Shown here piece after piece: positions 10,058-22,600 of a stretch of DNA of 64,000 bases. This DNA comes from Pomphorhynchus laevis (taxonomy: Eukaryota > Acanthocephala > Palaeacanthocephala > Echinorhynchida > Pomphorhynchidae), in contig WNNJ02000749.1 in NCBI GenBank assembly GCA_012934845.2, forward strand, positions 36,729 through 100,728, read 5' to 3'. The notes beneath the pieces are model-generated. The model was not told where the DNA came from, searched no databases, and was given only the letters and a program-made list of their open reading frames with translations. The position numbers and the translations under genes are program-made. How positions within the stretch are numbered: position 1 is the first letter of the stretch; every line of letters begins with the position of its first letter.

Positions 10058-11662
10058 ATACAGCCTTTATATTTGTAACAAGCAGATGTTAGTTGCTTGC
10101 GAGCATTACTAATAATACGCATGTGTTTGCATTTCGAAACATTTATTACAAGCTTGTTAGACGCCGCCAACAACTCCACATTATCTATGTCAGTTTGCAA
10201 ATTATCAACATCCTCACATGAATGAATGTGCCGCCATATTTTTAAGTCATCTGCATACAAACATGATCGAGAGCGAATGCACCCAGGCAAATCGTTAACA
10301 TAAATGCTGAATAAAAGCGGACTCAAAACTGAACCTTGAGGTACTCCAATATGACGTTCTCTAGACACTGACAATGACCAATCGACAAGTACTCGAAAGC
10401 AACGATCACGAAGAAATTCTATAATCAAATCAATCATTATGTTTGGGAGTCGAGTATTGACAAGTTTCTGAAGAAGTAGACCATGATATACTCTATCAAA
10501 AGCTTTTGAAAAGTCGAAGAAGATAATGTCTGTATCGGTATAGTGTGCCTTATTCGCTGTCCGATCAAGATAAGCATCAAGCAAATTTGAAACAGTTAAA
10601 TAACCTTCCCGAAATCCGTGCTGATTAGGGACTAAAATTTTTCCTACACGAAAAAAACTCAACCATGTAGCGATGCACAAACCTCTCCAACACTCTACAG
10701 CAAATGCAGGTAATGCTCACCGGCCTATAATTCTCGACGGAAGAGCGATCTCCCTTCTTGAAGTAGGGAAGAACAATTGACTGCTTCCACAAATTAGGAA
10801 GAAATCTTACTAAGATTGACTGGCGAAAAATTGCACAGAGAGGAACGCAAATTGAGCCTGCTAATCTGCGCAGATAAACAGAAGGTAGTAAGTCACAACC
10901 TCTTGAATTATTTGCTTTTAGACGGCGTAATTCGGAATAGACTTTAGCTGGCGTTATCAAATTGTCAAGGTCCAACTCAAGACACGTGTCAGAGTAAGTG
11001 TTCAGCACACTAGATTCCATACAAAAAGTTTCATGTTCATTTGCGGGCTCTACTGAAGTGCAATAGTGTGCCGCAAACTCAATGTTGAACGTAACTCAGA
11101 ATCGAACCAAGGAGAATCTTTTCGACGTGTCCTGCTTTTAAGTGGATAGAATAAAATAAGTAGCGACTCTAAGGTTCTCTGAAAATAATTCCACGCGCCG
11201 TGTACTCTAACAACAGCGGGATCTGGCCAGTAAGCTGTTGAAAGTATTGGCTAAATTGCATCTGTGTTGGTTTTAAAAGCATTAACCACTTGATTTTCAC
11301 GCGGATCTCGAGTTTCTTCTTGAAACATTAACCTAACGATCACTATGCAATGATTAGATATACCGATTGGGGCATCATGACGGATAGCGTTAATAATCTA
11401 CTGTTCGAAGATAAAGATACATCCAATAGAGATCTACTGTCACTAGCAAAACGAGAGCAATTTTGGACATGCTGAGTTAAACCACAATAGATGATGCACT
11501 CCAGAAGGTCATAGGATGCATGGTCACAAGTAGGAAAAGCCGTATACGAATTCCAATCAACCGGAGGCATATTCAAGTCACCAAGTATTAAAACATTGGA
11601 GGTACCTTTAGAATAAAGTTCTACTTCCCCAATCAGTTTATCGGTGGCGGCCAAGGGTGAAC
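10058..11662 (-). mobile_element. LINE family B, copy 1, reverse transcriptase and endonuclease part
   Basis: Minus strand, continuous with 5468-6184 once LINE A copy 2 is removed. From 11654 down it encodes the second half of an endonuclease (SNVLILGDLNMPPVDWNSY). The reverse transcriptase follows: LPNLWKQSIVLPYFKKGD, YRPVSITCICCRVLERF, NQHGFREGYLT, IIFFDFSKAFDRVYH (motif A), GVPQGSVLSPLLFSIYVND (motif B) and CLYADDLKIWR (motif C). It looks CR1/Jockey-like. The frames are interrupted near 10640 and 11020-11340. The 5' half of the element is missing here: the sequence stops at GGGTGAAC (11662) and satellite follows. LINE B copy 2 has the same junction at 43255. Confidence 0.85.
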
Positions 11663-13290
11663 ATCTAATAGAGATCTACTGTCTATTATACGAAGATCTA
11701 TTATACTAAAAATCAATTATACGAAGAAAACCGAAGCAATGACTTATACTATCTGAAAGGTTTATTACTCCATGCTGTTGAATCCGTTTTCGGATTGAAA
11801 CCGTTTGTACTTTCTATCTAATCAATGTACTTAACAGTCTCACAACATTTTGTTCTCGGTCTGTTGCATTTTCTACATTCATGATTCGATTTTACATAAT
11901 GTTGCGAAATAATCTAGATTTTATTTGATAATCTTGATAATTTATATGCTATCTGATATATTATTTTGACTTTTTTGATGTGGCTTATCTAATCTGTTTC
12001 TGATATGATTAATATTTTTATCGAAATGTATTTGTAATTTATGAATTCCTTTTGTCATGCTTTATCAATTGATCTGAAAAAATCTATTATATGAAGAAAA
12101 CCGAAGCAATGACTTATACTATCTGCAAGGTTTATTACTCCATGCTGTTGAATCTGTTTTCAGATTGAAACCCTTTGTACTTTCTATCTAATCAGTGTAC
12201 TTAACAGTCTCACAACATTTTGTTCTCGGTCTGTTGCATTTTCTACATTCATGATTCGATTTTACATAATGTTGCGGAATAATCTAGATTTTATTTGATA
12301 ATCTTGATAATTTATTTGCTATCTGATATATTATTTTGACTTTTTCGATGTGGCTTATCTAATCTGTTTCTGATATGATTAATATTTTTATCGAAATGTA
12401 TTGGTAATTTATGAATTCCTTTTGTCATGCTTTATCAATTGATCTGAAAAAATCTATTATACGAAGAAAACCAAAGCAATGACTTATACTATCTGCAAGG
12501 TTTATTACTCCATGTTGTTGAATCCGTTTTTGGATTGAAACCGTTTGTACTTTCTATCTAATCAGTGTACTTAACAGTCTCACAACATTTTGTTCTCGGT
12601 CTGTTGCATTTTCTACATTCATGATTCGATTTTACATAATGTTGCGAAATAATCTAGATTTTATTTGATAATCTTGATAATTTATTTGCTATCTGATATA
12701 TTATTTTGACTTTTTCGCTGTGGCTTATCTAATCTGTTTCTGATATGATTAATATTTTTATCGAAATGTATTGGTAATTTATGAATTCCTTTTGTCATGC
12801 TTTATCAATTGAAGAAAACCAAAGCAATGACTTATACTATCTGCAAGGTTTATTACTCCATGTTGTTGAATCCGTTTTTGGATTGAAACCGTTTGTACTT
12901 TCTATCTAATCAGTGTACTTAACAGTCTCACAACATTTTGTTCTCGGTCTGTTGCATTTTCTACATTCATGATTCGATTTTACATAATGTTGCGAAATAA
13001 TCTAGATTTTATTTGATAATCTTGATAATTTATTTGCTATCTGATATATTATTTTGACTTTTTCGCTGTGGCTTATCTAATCTGTTTCTGATATGATTAA
13101 TATTTTTATCGAAATGTATTGGTAATTTATGAATTCCTTTTGTCATGCTTTATCAATTGATCTGAAAAAATCTATTATACGAAGAAAACCAAAGCAATGA
13201 CTTATACTATCTGCAAGGTTTATTACTCCATGTTGTTGAATCCGTTTTCGGATTGAAACCGTTTGTACTTTCTATCTAATCAGTGTACTT
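11663..13290. repeat. Satellite array 1 (370-bp unit, about 4.3 copies)
   Basis: Landmark GAAGAAAACC recurs at 11723, 12093, 12463, 12811 and 13181, giving periods of 370, 370, 348 and 370. The short unit lacks 22 bases before the landmark. Each unit holds the small perfect hairpin AATCCG-TTTT-CGGATT and no open reading frame. The units match each other at roughly 97 percent or better. The array joins LINE B at 11662 and LINE A copy 3 at 13291. Arrays 2 (43256-44415) and 3 (52675-53356) belong to the same family. Confidence 0.92.
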
Positions 13291-15111
13291 CAGAATCGGA
13301 TCCAACAGAATACATACAAAAAAGAAATGGATGGTAATTTCCTCAACTCTCAGGTAACTTCCTTGAATACAGACTCTAAGGTAAGTGGTTTTTTATCTAC
13401 CAATGGTACTATGATTAACAAGGTACTCCCCCTTATTCCGAACTTATGAAACTTAATTTTTATCAAACTAACCCAGCCTCAAGAGCGACATAAGCTTTTC
13501 TCAATATTTCTAAGGAGGTTTGTAAATGATTATCCCAACAGGATTATTTTTAATTATGTGAAAATGTTTGATTCAACTATAAAAATCTCATTTGCTACCA
13601 ATGAGCTAGCAACTGATTACGTTAATTTTTTCAAACGTAATCTCAATGGTCTTGGAATGATCGAGCATAAACCTATTCTCTCGACCTTGAGAATATCGAA
13701 CTTCCCTCCTCATCTAGAAGATGATGACCTTCAAGCTCTAAAATCCTTGTTCAAACTCTCGAACGTTAGGACTCTGAAAGACATGAATGGTTTCCCGATT
13801 CCAGTTGCTTTCTGCTCGGCGGAATCCGGGCACAGTCTAACGTTATCCCAGTCAGCCTGCAACCCTTTCCTAGGTTATAACCTTCTCTTCTCTATAGTTG
13901 ATGAGGACAATCTTACCTACCCCAATTGCAACGTCTGCCACGTTGGGGGCACTGGGGATCAAATTGTTCAAAAGCTCGTATCTGCGGAGTATGCTCCATG
14001 GACTCCTGCATCTCATTACTAAAAGGGGAGAAATGTGTGGTTTCTCCCAAATGCACGAACTGTAAAGGGGACTACCCTGCCTGGTCTAGAAAGTGCCCCT
14101 TTTTCAAAAAATACAGGAATGTTCACGTGTCTCCACCTGTTACTCCTAACAGACTGTCGGCTGCCACTGCAGCCATTCCGGTGAACCGTATGTCGGACAA
14201 GGATATTATACACCTTCTGGATTCCTACAAAAGATCTACTAAAATGGACATGGAGAAACTTATATCTAGCATGCTTGCAACACTTTTCACAGCTCCTGAA
14301 ATTTCATCGCCGGTCGTCCTAGTATCGAAGAAATCGCAGAAAAGAGGTGGATCCACTCACTCTGTTCCTCCATTGAAGATTGGAAAATTACTACAACAGG
14401 CCTGCCAGGGAAATGAAGATAATGCCCGTGGGCAAGTGCACACCTTGGACAGCGCAAGTGGTGGAGGGGGTAACCCCTCCACCCCTGGCTCTGTCTATGG
14501 ATGTGGCAATCCCATACAGCTGACCTAACACAATGCAGGGTACTCGAGAGCCTTTTTCACTGATCGTTCTTTAGTGGAATTCGGGAGGAGCTTCTGCCCT
14601 TAGACTTTTATCTGGTAGAGATGCGGATGTTATAGTCCTTCAGGAGACGCGGTCTATCCGTATCCCCCAGGACATTACTCGATTTATCCCTAAGCACATT
14701 TGTTCCCACTATACTCCGTACATAACCCCTCCTCACTCATCTTCATCTCAAGGACTCTTGACCTTAGTTAAATGCTCTTTAAGATCCTCCCTCCTTTTAA
14801 ATTATTCTTGTCCAGCCCTTTCTTGTTTAGTAGTTTCACTCTGTAAGAACGGTAAACGCCTTAGTCTAGCCAATGTCTACATCCGTCCAGGAGAGATTCA
14901 CAAGAACCGTGACCTCCTGGATAGAATTATCGACAGCGGTTACGACATGGTACTAGGTGACTTCAACGACATAACTGGTCGTTGGATTAATGCAGTACTC
15001 CGCAGAGCCAGGAACGGTTATCTTATTCATAAACCACCGTCACCTACCTTTTATTGCACTTCAACGAATTCACTCCTCGATTTATTACTGCTCCATGAGA
15101 AGTGGTTGCTA
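13291..15111 (+). mobile_element. LINE family A, copy 3, 5' part inserted in satellite
   Basis: It begins directly after satellite sequence at GTGTACTT. A 36-base leader precedes ATG 13327. ORF1 (13327-14528) has one internal stop near 13447 and a frame change near 13940-14000. It keeps zinc-knuckle residues (CTNCKGDYPAWSRKC) and HSVPPLKIGKLL near the C-terminus. From about 14534 the ORF2 endonuclease follows closely (NVYIRPGEIHKNRDLLD, GDFNDITGRW) and stops abruptly at 15111. Loss of the 3' end is unusual for a LINE and points to a later break. The ORF2 part is nearly identical to copies 1 and 2, while ORF1 is a third, distinct version. Confidence 0.85.
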
Positions 15112-16679
15112 GAATTTTTTCTGCATATTTAACATTCCAGGATGTTCTTATAATAGTTTAAGCTCATTAGCCTTTGCAACGTCTAGCTGTTACTTGCTGT
15201 AATATCCAGTAGATCATTCACAGTTCGACAAACTTGAAGACAAGATGCCTTTACGTTACAATATGTATTTGCATCATCATATTGTAAAGTCGATTCATCT
15301 TGTCTTCAAGTTTTTCGAACTGCGAATGATCTACTGTTTGCTTCATATCTTTAGCAAGAAACCATTGTCACTTTGATTATGATAATGCAAGATTGAGTAC
15401 TGAGTTTCGAAAGCTAATGATTAAGATAATATGATTACTATTAAGCGTTACGGTAGCTGAACATAAGCAAAATATCGTTCTTACCTTTTGACGTAGTTTG
15501 TCAGACTGGTTTTTTTGACTTGTTACGAAGACAAGTCTAATCTAGGGATAGTCTACGCGTCGTTTAGTCGTTTCTCGCGACGTTGTCCGATGCTTTACCA
15601 TACAATTAAACGACTTATGATTGTCAGCAGTGACTATGTAATATGTAAACTCATTCCATATATTAAGAGCTCTACGTGAAAGCTGGAAATTATGCGGACA
15701 CTTACCGTTATCTAATGTTAGAAAACAATGAATTACTCCGACGACTCAAACTATCATCTATCGAAACGCTATCGATTGGATAGCCATCGTTTCTTTTCAC
15801 AATGTTATACATTGCTATCAAATACAGCGCGATCAATGCTTCTTGCGAGGTCTAAATTCAAGCGTTTTAAGCATACACCGTATGATAAATCCCTCAATTC
15901 TGCACAATTTTGTAAAATCTCGAAGAATTATTTCCAAACCATTAAGTTCATTGCGTATACACGGAAAAGTCGATGGTATGGCATACTTGATCAATGCACT
16001 AATTAAGGCTCCGAATAAATGAGATAGATATCCAGTTAAAGAAGAGATAAACATGTATTCACAACATTTCACTAACACCGTTTTACTAGTTAAGTTTCAT
16101 ATACGATAGGTATTTTATTTAGTTTTGAAATTAACCTGAACCAATACACATAAATCTTTAACACTCATCGCAAAATAAGTTCACGGCCTAAAAATCTCGA
16201 TAGCCAAATTATTAAGACCAAACCTTATATGCATGAGTAAATAGTTCAAATGAATAAATAATTTATTGACTGCACTTACCTTTTGATGATGACGATCAAT
16301 TTGTTCTTTTGATATTTTTACATTTATCATTTATAATTTTACATATATATATCTACAATCTTTTGTAATCTGTAAAATTATCCCGAATGACATATTGTAT
16401 TTCATTTAGAGATAAGTAAATTTTTTATACTTTTGGCAAGGTATCTTTTATACTTTTGGCAAGGTATTAGTGTTTTTCAATATATTTCCTGTAAGTGTTT
16501 TAAAGTTATATTTATAATCTATGTAATTTGTGGAAATATTCCAAAAGACATAGTAATGCATATGCTAGAGAATGCCAAACATTTTAACGATTTTTATTCG
16601 GCTTTATTGATCGAATAAAATCATTTTCCAGATTGAAATTTCTAACTTGTGTTTTTATCGCTTATAGACATAGATATCA
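15112..16679. other. Drp1 upstream region, duplicated and inverted at the window end
   Basis: The sequence from 15112 recurs at 62185-62457 in direct and at 62458-64000 in inverted orientation. It holds a 130-bp palindrome (15207-15336) and overlapping open frames of 92 codons (+, about 15728-16006) and 81 codons (-, 15833-16078) that I do not recognise. On the minus strand an ATG at 16330 opens 17 codons ending in a good splice donor at 16279. A divergent gene sharing the Drp1 promoter is therefore possible but unproven. A 22-bp tandem repeat lies at about 16422-16466. Bases just before 16680 should hold the Drp1 promoter and leader, but I see no clear core motif. Confidence 0.5.
15207..15336. 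repeat. 130-bp imperfect palindrome (foldback)
   Basis: The left arm starts CAGTAGATCATTCACAGTTC and the right arm ends GAACTGCGAATGATCTACTG, its near-complement. Arms of about 58 bp flank a short centre of about 12 bases. A matching copy is at 62280-62409. It could be a small foldback transposon. It lies 48 bases before the breakpoint of the inverted duplication. Confidence 0.85.
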
Positions 16680-19600
16680 ATGGATGAATTGATTCCTATT
16701 CTTAACAAATTGCAAGAAGTTTTCAATATAGTTGGTACGAATGTTATTGAGCTTCCACAAATAGTGGTGGTTGGTAGCCAAGTTAGTGTTTCAGCTTTTT
16801 CAACTAAGTAAGTATATAAAGATTTTTAGAGTTCAGGTAAAAGCTCAGTTCTCGAAAGCTTAGTTGGAAGAGATTTTCTACCAAGAGGAAGTGGTATTGT
16901 TACAAGGCGACCGTTAGTTTTACAACTAGTTGGGGTCGATGAAGACGGACTAAAAAAAGCGAGAAATGACAATGCAAGTATGTATTAAATGACTAGATAC
17001 AATGACTTTGGAAAGTTGTGCTTAACATTGTATGGACTAATCAGTTCTAAAGTGTTGTTCGTCTTTGCTATATATACTCGATCACTTAAAATATAGTCAA
17101 GTAGTAAATCGTGTTCTATTTCCATAGTTGTAGACAATCAAATACTCGATTATAGACGCTAGTGAATTTTAGTCTGTACCTAGTATTTGTAGAGTTCCCA
17201 AACTTATTTAAAGTAATCTCGTAAGCCATTGATAACTAAAAATGGATTTAGATAAAATATACTAGATTATATTATAAACATATATAGATTTTTTAATTTT
17301 TATTTAAATAAATAAATTATTTTTAATTTTAATTTTTAAGATATCTGACACTTTGTTTCTATAAATGAAAAAACCTGTTTTTTATAATTTAAAAATTGCA
17401 AAATTTAAAAAATTTGAAAGTTATCTGATATTTGAGTTTTTTAAAATTAAAATCGTTGAATATAAATTTTTGCTAATTGTTTTGTTAATTTTATGTATTT
17501 TCTATGTATTTAACTATCCAAGTATAAATTATTTATCTAATTAGTTTTTAAGTTACTTATAAAGTAACAATACATTACTTATAATTTATAATTAAATTAT
17601 AAGTTTATAATTTAATCATAAATATAATTTATAATTAAATTATAAGTTTATAATTTAATCATAAATATAATTTATAATTAAATTTATAAATTACATATAA
17701 TTAATTATAATTAATTAATTATATTATTAATTATAATTAATTTATAATTATAATTTTATAATTCAATTACTTATAAGTAATTCTTACTTATAAGTAATTT
17801 ATAAATTACTTCTAATTTGTTTTTTAAATTATAAGTATAAAAACATATCAAAATTATTAATTATAACAAATTGTTAAATGTGTCGTATTTCAAGAATTGT
17901 TTTAATTGAAATCATCAATTATTATTTAATTAAATCAGGATTAATATGTTTCGTTATTTAATTAGCTCCGTAAATGTTCTTAATGGCATAAAACAAACCA
18001 TCTTCTTTCGTGGTTTATAAGCTGCTTTCGTAATTATCTAATATAATCTAATAAAAGTATGTTGAGATCAAAATACTTGACTCGGTTAAATATTAAGAAA
18101 GTTGCGCGGACTTAACCGCTGCTTTTAACAAAGAGATTCATTCATTTAGGCTCATATTTTCATATCCTTTAATTTATTATTATTACTAAAGACCACCAAA
18201 AGAGCACCCGGGCTCATACAGGGGCTTTACAATATGTAAATTCTTTCATTCACAATTGTCAAAAATTAGATTGACTAGCGAACAATTAATTCGTTACTAT
18301 CATGCATGCATCATGTTACTACTAACATATGGATATCCAGTATTTGCCAATTATCTCAGCGTGAAATGGATAAAATCAAACGTATGAACAACATGGCTTG
18401 TCGCATATTTAGATTAATCTTGGCATTATTTAAAATCAAAATGACTACTATCTTCAATAAGAAAGCAGCGAATCTTCAATTTATTTGAAATATAGCCCAT
18501 TTCTGTAAAATCAGACTTATCTTTATAAATAATAAAGATATTTTCATTATTAAATTATTTTATATCATTAGATAATTATAATATTTGTATAACAGCATAT
18601 GTACAACATAATATTAATACTATAATAATATATAATAAATACAACATACATTTAGCAACATACATTTTTAATTCCCTAGTATCAATATTATTGTAACATT
18701 GTATCTGAACGAAATTGAAAGTTTTCTTAATGCAGATATGTTGACGATATACTACTATTATGCAGTGTTACAGTTACTCTTGTGACCCTTTCAAGTTAAA
18801 TTGAACGCAAAAGATGCACAGGTACGATAGAATACTTACATTGAAACATGAATAATATTTTAAAATATTATCATATTATGGTAATAATATTAAGTAATTT
18901 TGATATTAATATGACTAATATTAGTCATTCGTTTATGACTAAATTAGTAATTAATTTATATTTTACTCGATTGTATTTTGTGTCTTTATTATGTTGTTTG
19001 AAGCACTTGACTTTATTATTTTTATTTTTCATTTATATTCTTTATTCACAATTTCAATTTTATGTTTTTTCGATTCTTCTTAGAATCGATTATTTGGTGA
19101 TTCTTTAAAATGTTTGCTTTTTAAAATTACAATTTTTTTAATTTGAAGTTGATTTTCATTTTTTAGCTTAAAGTAAATGAAGTTATATATAAACGTATTA
19201 GAGTTTGCTAATTGATCTATTACTGTTTTTGCATCTGTAAATGTTGCATCTCATCACTCTAAGAAAGGCTCTTCAAGCAAATAAAATTACATATTCAAAT
19301 TCGATGTTTTGTTCAGTGCTCGCGCGCGTTGTCTGTGTTAATATCTGAGTCAAAAATATTTGCTTAAATGTTTCTTAATATTTGGTAATTCATATTTAAG
19401 CAATATGTGATGCATATTTAATCAAGATTAAACGACGATATTTGCGTAAAATATGTTCTGAGTTTGACTATTTTTAAACTATATCAAACACACAATGATT
19501 TCAATAATTTTCGAACAATCTCATGGATATAGCGTTTCTAAAATCACAGGTCATAATATTCACCTTCTCTTAAAGTACGATTTAAATCAATGTTTTGATT

Positions 19601-22600
19601 TAATTAATTTTTATTTAAAATTATCAAAAATTGTATTCAGTATTTAATTGTAGTTCAACATTACATAGCAGATGATCAAAATAAATTCGGGCTAAATCAT
19701 TTAAACCTTCTGTTTTAAAATTATGTTCGCTTTATCTACGACTGTCGCGTTAGTATTTTATAAACTTGTCATCTATTTTGCTATTCGACATACTTTTTAA
19801 TTTGTTTCTGCATATAGCGTTATGTGACTTTGTCGAATGGGCCGTTTTCGAGCATTGCCCAGATACAATATTTACAGACTTTAACGAGGTTAGGGAAGAA
19901 ATAATTTCAGAAACAGATAAATTGACTGGTACTAACAAGGTACTAATGTCTCGTAATAGATTTTAATTGTTTAAAATTAAACCATCTTTTCCAAAAGAAC
20001 ATTTCTGATGTGCCGATAATATTGAAAATATTCTCTATTCATGCCATTACTCTTAGTCTTGTCGATTTGCCAGGTATTACCAAGGTATTAATAAATATAC
20101 TTTCAAATATTTGTTAACTTTTACATCTACTCATCCTATTTAGATACCTGTTGGTGATCAACCACCAGATATAGAAAATCGTATACTGGAAATGGTGATG
20201 CATTATATTAAAAACCCGAACTCAATAATATTAGCAGTATCTGCTGCGAATGTGGATATTGCTACAGCTGAGGCATTACAAATTGCAAAAATTGTTGACC
20301 CGGATGGTATACTTTTGGTTATTATTAAATTCTGTGTAAATAACATTAAAATAATAATTTCCGGATATTGTTTAAATAATATCTGCAATATTTTAATAAT
20401 TTACGAGGAATTCCTTGTATTTACTCATCTGAATTTATATTTTTCATTTCAAATTTTCGGCATTAATCGAATTTTCAAAATTTTTATTTAAATTTTAATC
20501 AAAATGTTAATTAAATTTTGATGCATTAGTAAATTTGTAGAATACCCCACAAGTTACTGAATTCTAAACTAATTATTTTTACTTATTTTTTGCGAGTTTT
20601 TTACGTATTTTTAGTAAACAAAGATTTTGCTTTCTGACATTTCAAATAATTAACTTTTTTAAATTCCGGGGCATTCATTTGGGCATTCCTTTTGAAATAA
20701 GAATGCTCAAGTTTATTCACATTTTCATATTTACGAACTCATCTGTAGAAACGTACTTTCAATTAAAAATTTTATCAGTTATATTTTCTTTTTATTAAAT
20801 TTATTTTATTTTCTAGCGATTATAATATTTAGTAATTCATTACTACCTTGAGCATTAATCTAAATTTAACTTGATTAGTTTGTAAATTTAATTGTTAAAT
20901 ATATATTATTACCTTGCAGAGGTAATAGAGTAATTTAATGTAGAGTAACTTCCATTTCAAGAACTGTTTGAAATGTGTCAATATTGTATAAGTGCAATGG
21001 TTTATTGTATCCATCCCATGTTATCAAATACAATAATTTGTTATTCACATTATCAAATAATATATGTGGACAGGTTTCTCTCTATATAGTGTAGTATCTA
21101 GAAAGCTTATATCTATCACTTTGTTTTCAATTGGTATTAGATGCTTTTGAGTTTTTAAGGGATTCGCACATTGGCTGTATTGACAAAACTAGACATCATG
21201 GATCATGGTACCGATGCTCTTGATGTTCTCTGTGGTAATGTTATTAGAGTGAAACTAGGAATAATTGGCGTAGTCAACCGTTCCCAACTCGATATCAAAA
21301 ATAACAAGGTAATTTCTCTTTGTAAAATGAGACAAACAAAATCTGTATTATTTGAGTAATATTATTAGCCGATAACTGAATCCTTGAGCGATGAAAAAGA
21401 TTTTCTTATGCGACGTTATCCTTCAATTGCGGAAAATCACGGTACAGATTATCTAGCAAGAACGTTGAATAAAGTAGGTTTGCAATTGTAAATTACTTGT
21501 AAAATGTATTTTCGTTATTAGTTATTGCTTCACCACATCAAAGACTGTTTGCCTTCACTTCGAAATAGAGTAATTACCATGTTAACTCAGTTCCAGAATA
21601 CGATTCATATTTTAGGAGATCCTATTGGTAGCAATGTATATTGCACAGCAATCTATTTATTTTTAATTTGTATTTTTATTTTTTTGTTTAGGATAGGTTC
21701 TTATTAAATGTTATCAATATATTCTCAACTGCGTTTTGTTCCTCAATCGAAGGTAATTCGAAAGTCATTATTACCTCTGAACTGTAAGTCCACATTAATA
21801 TTAAGATTTTATATCAGTACATTAAAAAATATATTTGTTAAAAGTGTATATCAGTGTATATAATCAAGTATTGATTGATTGAGTATTGTATAATCAAGTA
21901 ATCAAGTAATTGCCTCACGAAAGTGTTTTGTCACATACCAGTCAAGGAAATAAACAGTCTACTACGTCTTTATAGACATTCATTACCTTCGCATTATATA
22001 TAACAGTCCTGCATATGCAAAGGAAATGATCAAATTTAATGGTCTCAAAATGCTATTTCATGACCTCGGATGTTATGACTTTGTACACTAATGTTCTATT
22101 GTTTCCAATAATAAAACTAACATCTGAGTTATTGGGGTTGAAATGCGATAATCCTAAACTATCAACAACTGGTAGGGAACATTTATTAAAATGGTGTACT
22201 ACTAATAGAAACATTTTCATATTCGAAGAATAAGAAAATGTATACGCCCTAAACAATAAAATAGCAATTTAAACAAATAGTTCAATTATACCTTCGATGT
22301 GCTCTTATATTAAACAAGGCGTTTAAACAGCGATAGAACATAAATGAAAGATTATATTTCACAAATTTTCAACTACTGATCCTCTCAAAGCGTTATTCTT
22401 TATCACACTTGAAAAGCATAACATAATTTATTTAAAGAATTAAATAATTATTGTCTAATTATATAATTAATTGTCTAATATATTAATATTATTTAATTTA
22501 AAAAATTATTTAATTTACTTATTAAAATTGAAAAATATAAAATTTTCAGAAAGAACACTAACCTGAAATCAAACTAGAGAATTTTAATGTGTCAACAATT

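Noticed and set aside
17560-17830. Origin- or scaffold-like element in the AT-rich intron
   Set aside because: The stretch is simple TTATAATTTA-type repetition and gives no specific evidence of function.
18848-19108. 86-codon hydrophobic frame in intron 2
   Set aside because: It is AT-rich and Phe/Leu/Tyr-rich by composition, with no recognisable features.
22053-22256. Extra Drp1 exon in intron 9
   Set aside because: The flanking exons already join in frame (codon CT|G) and the frame inside is a PLE fragment.
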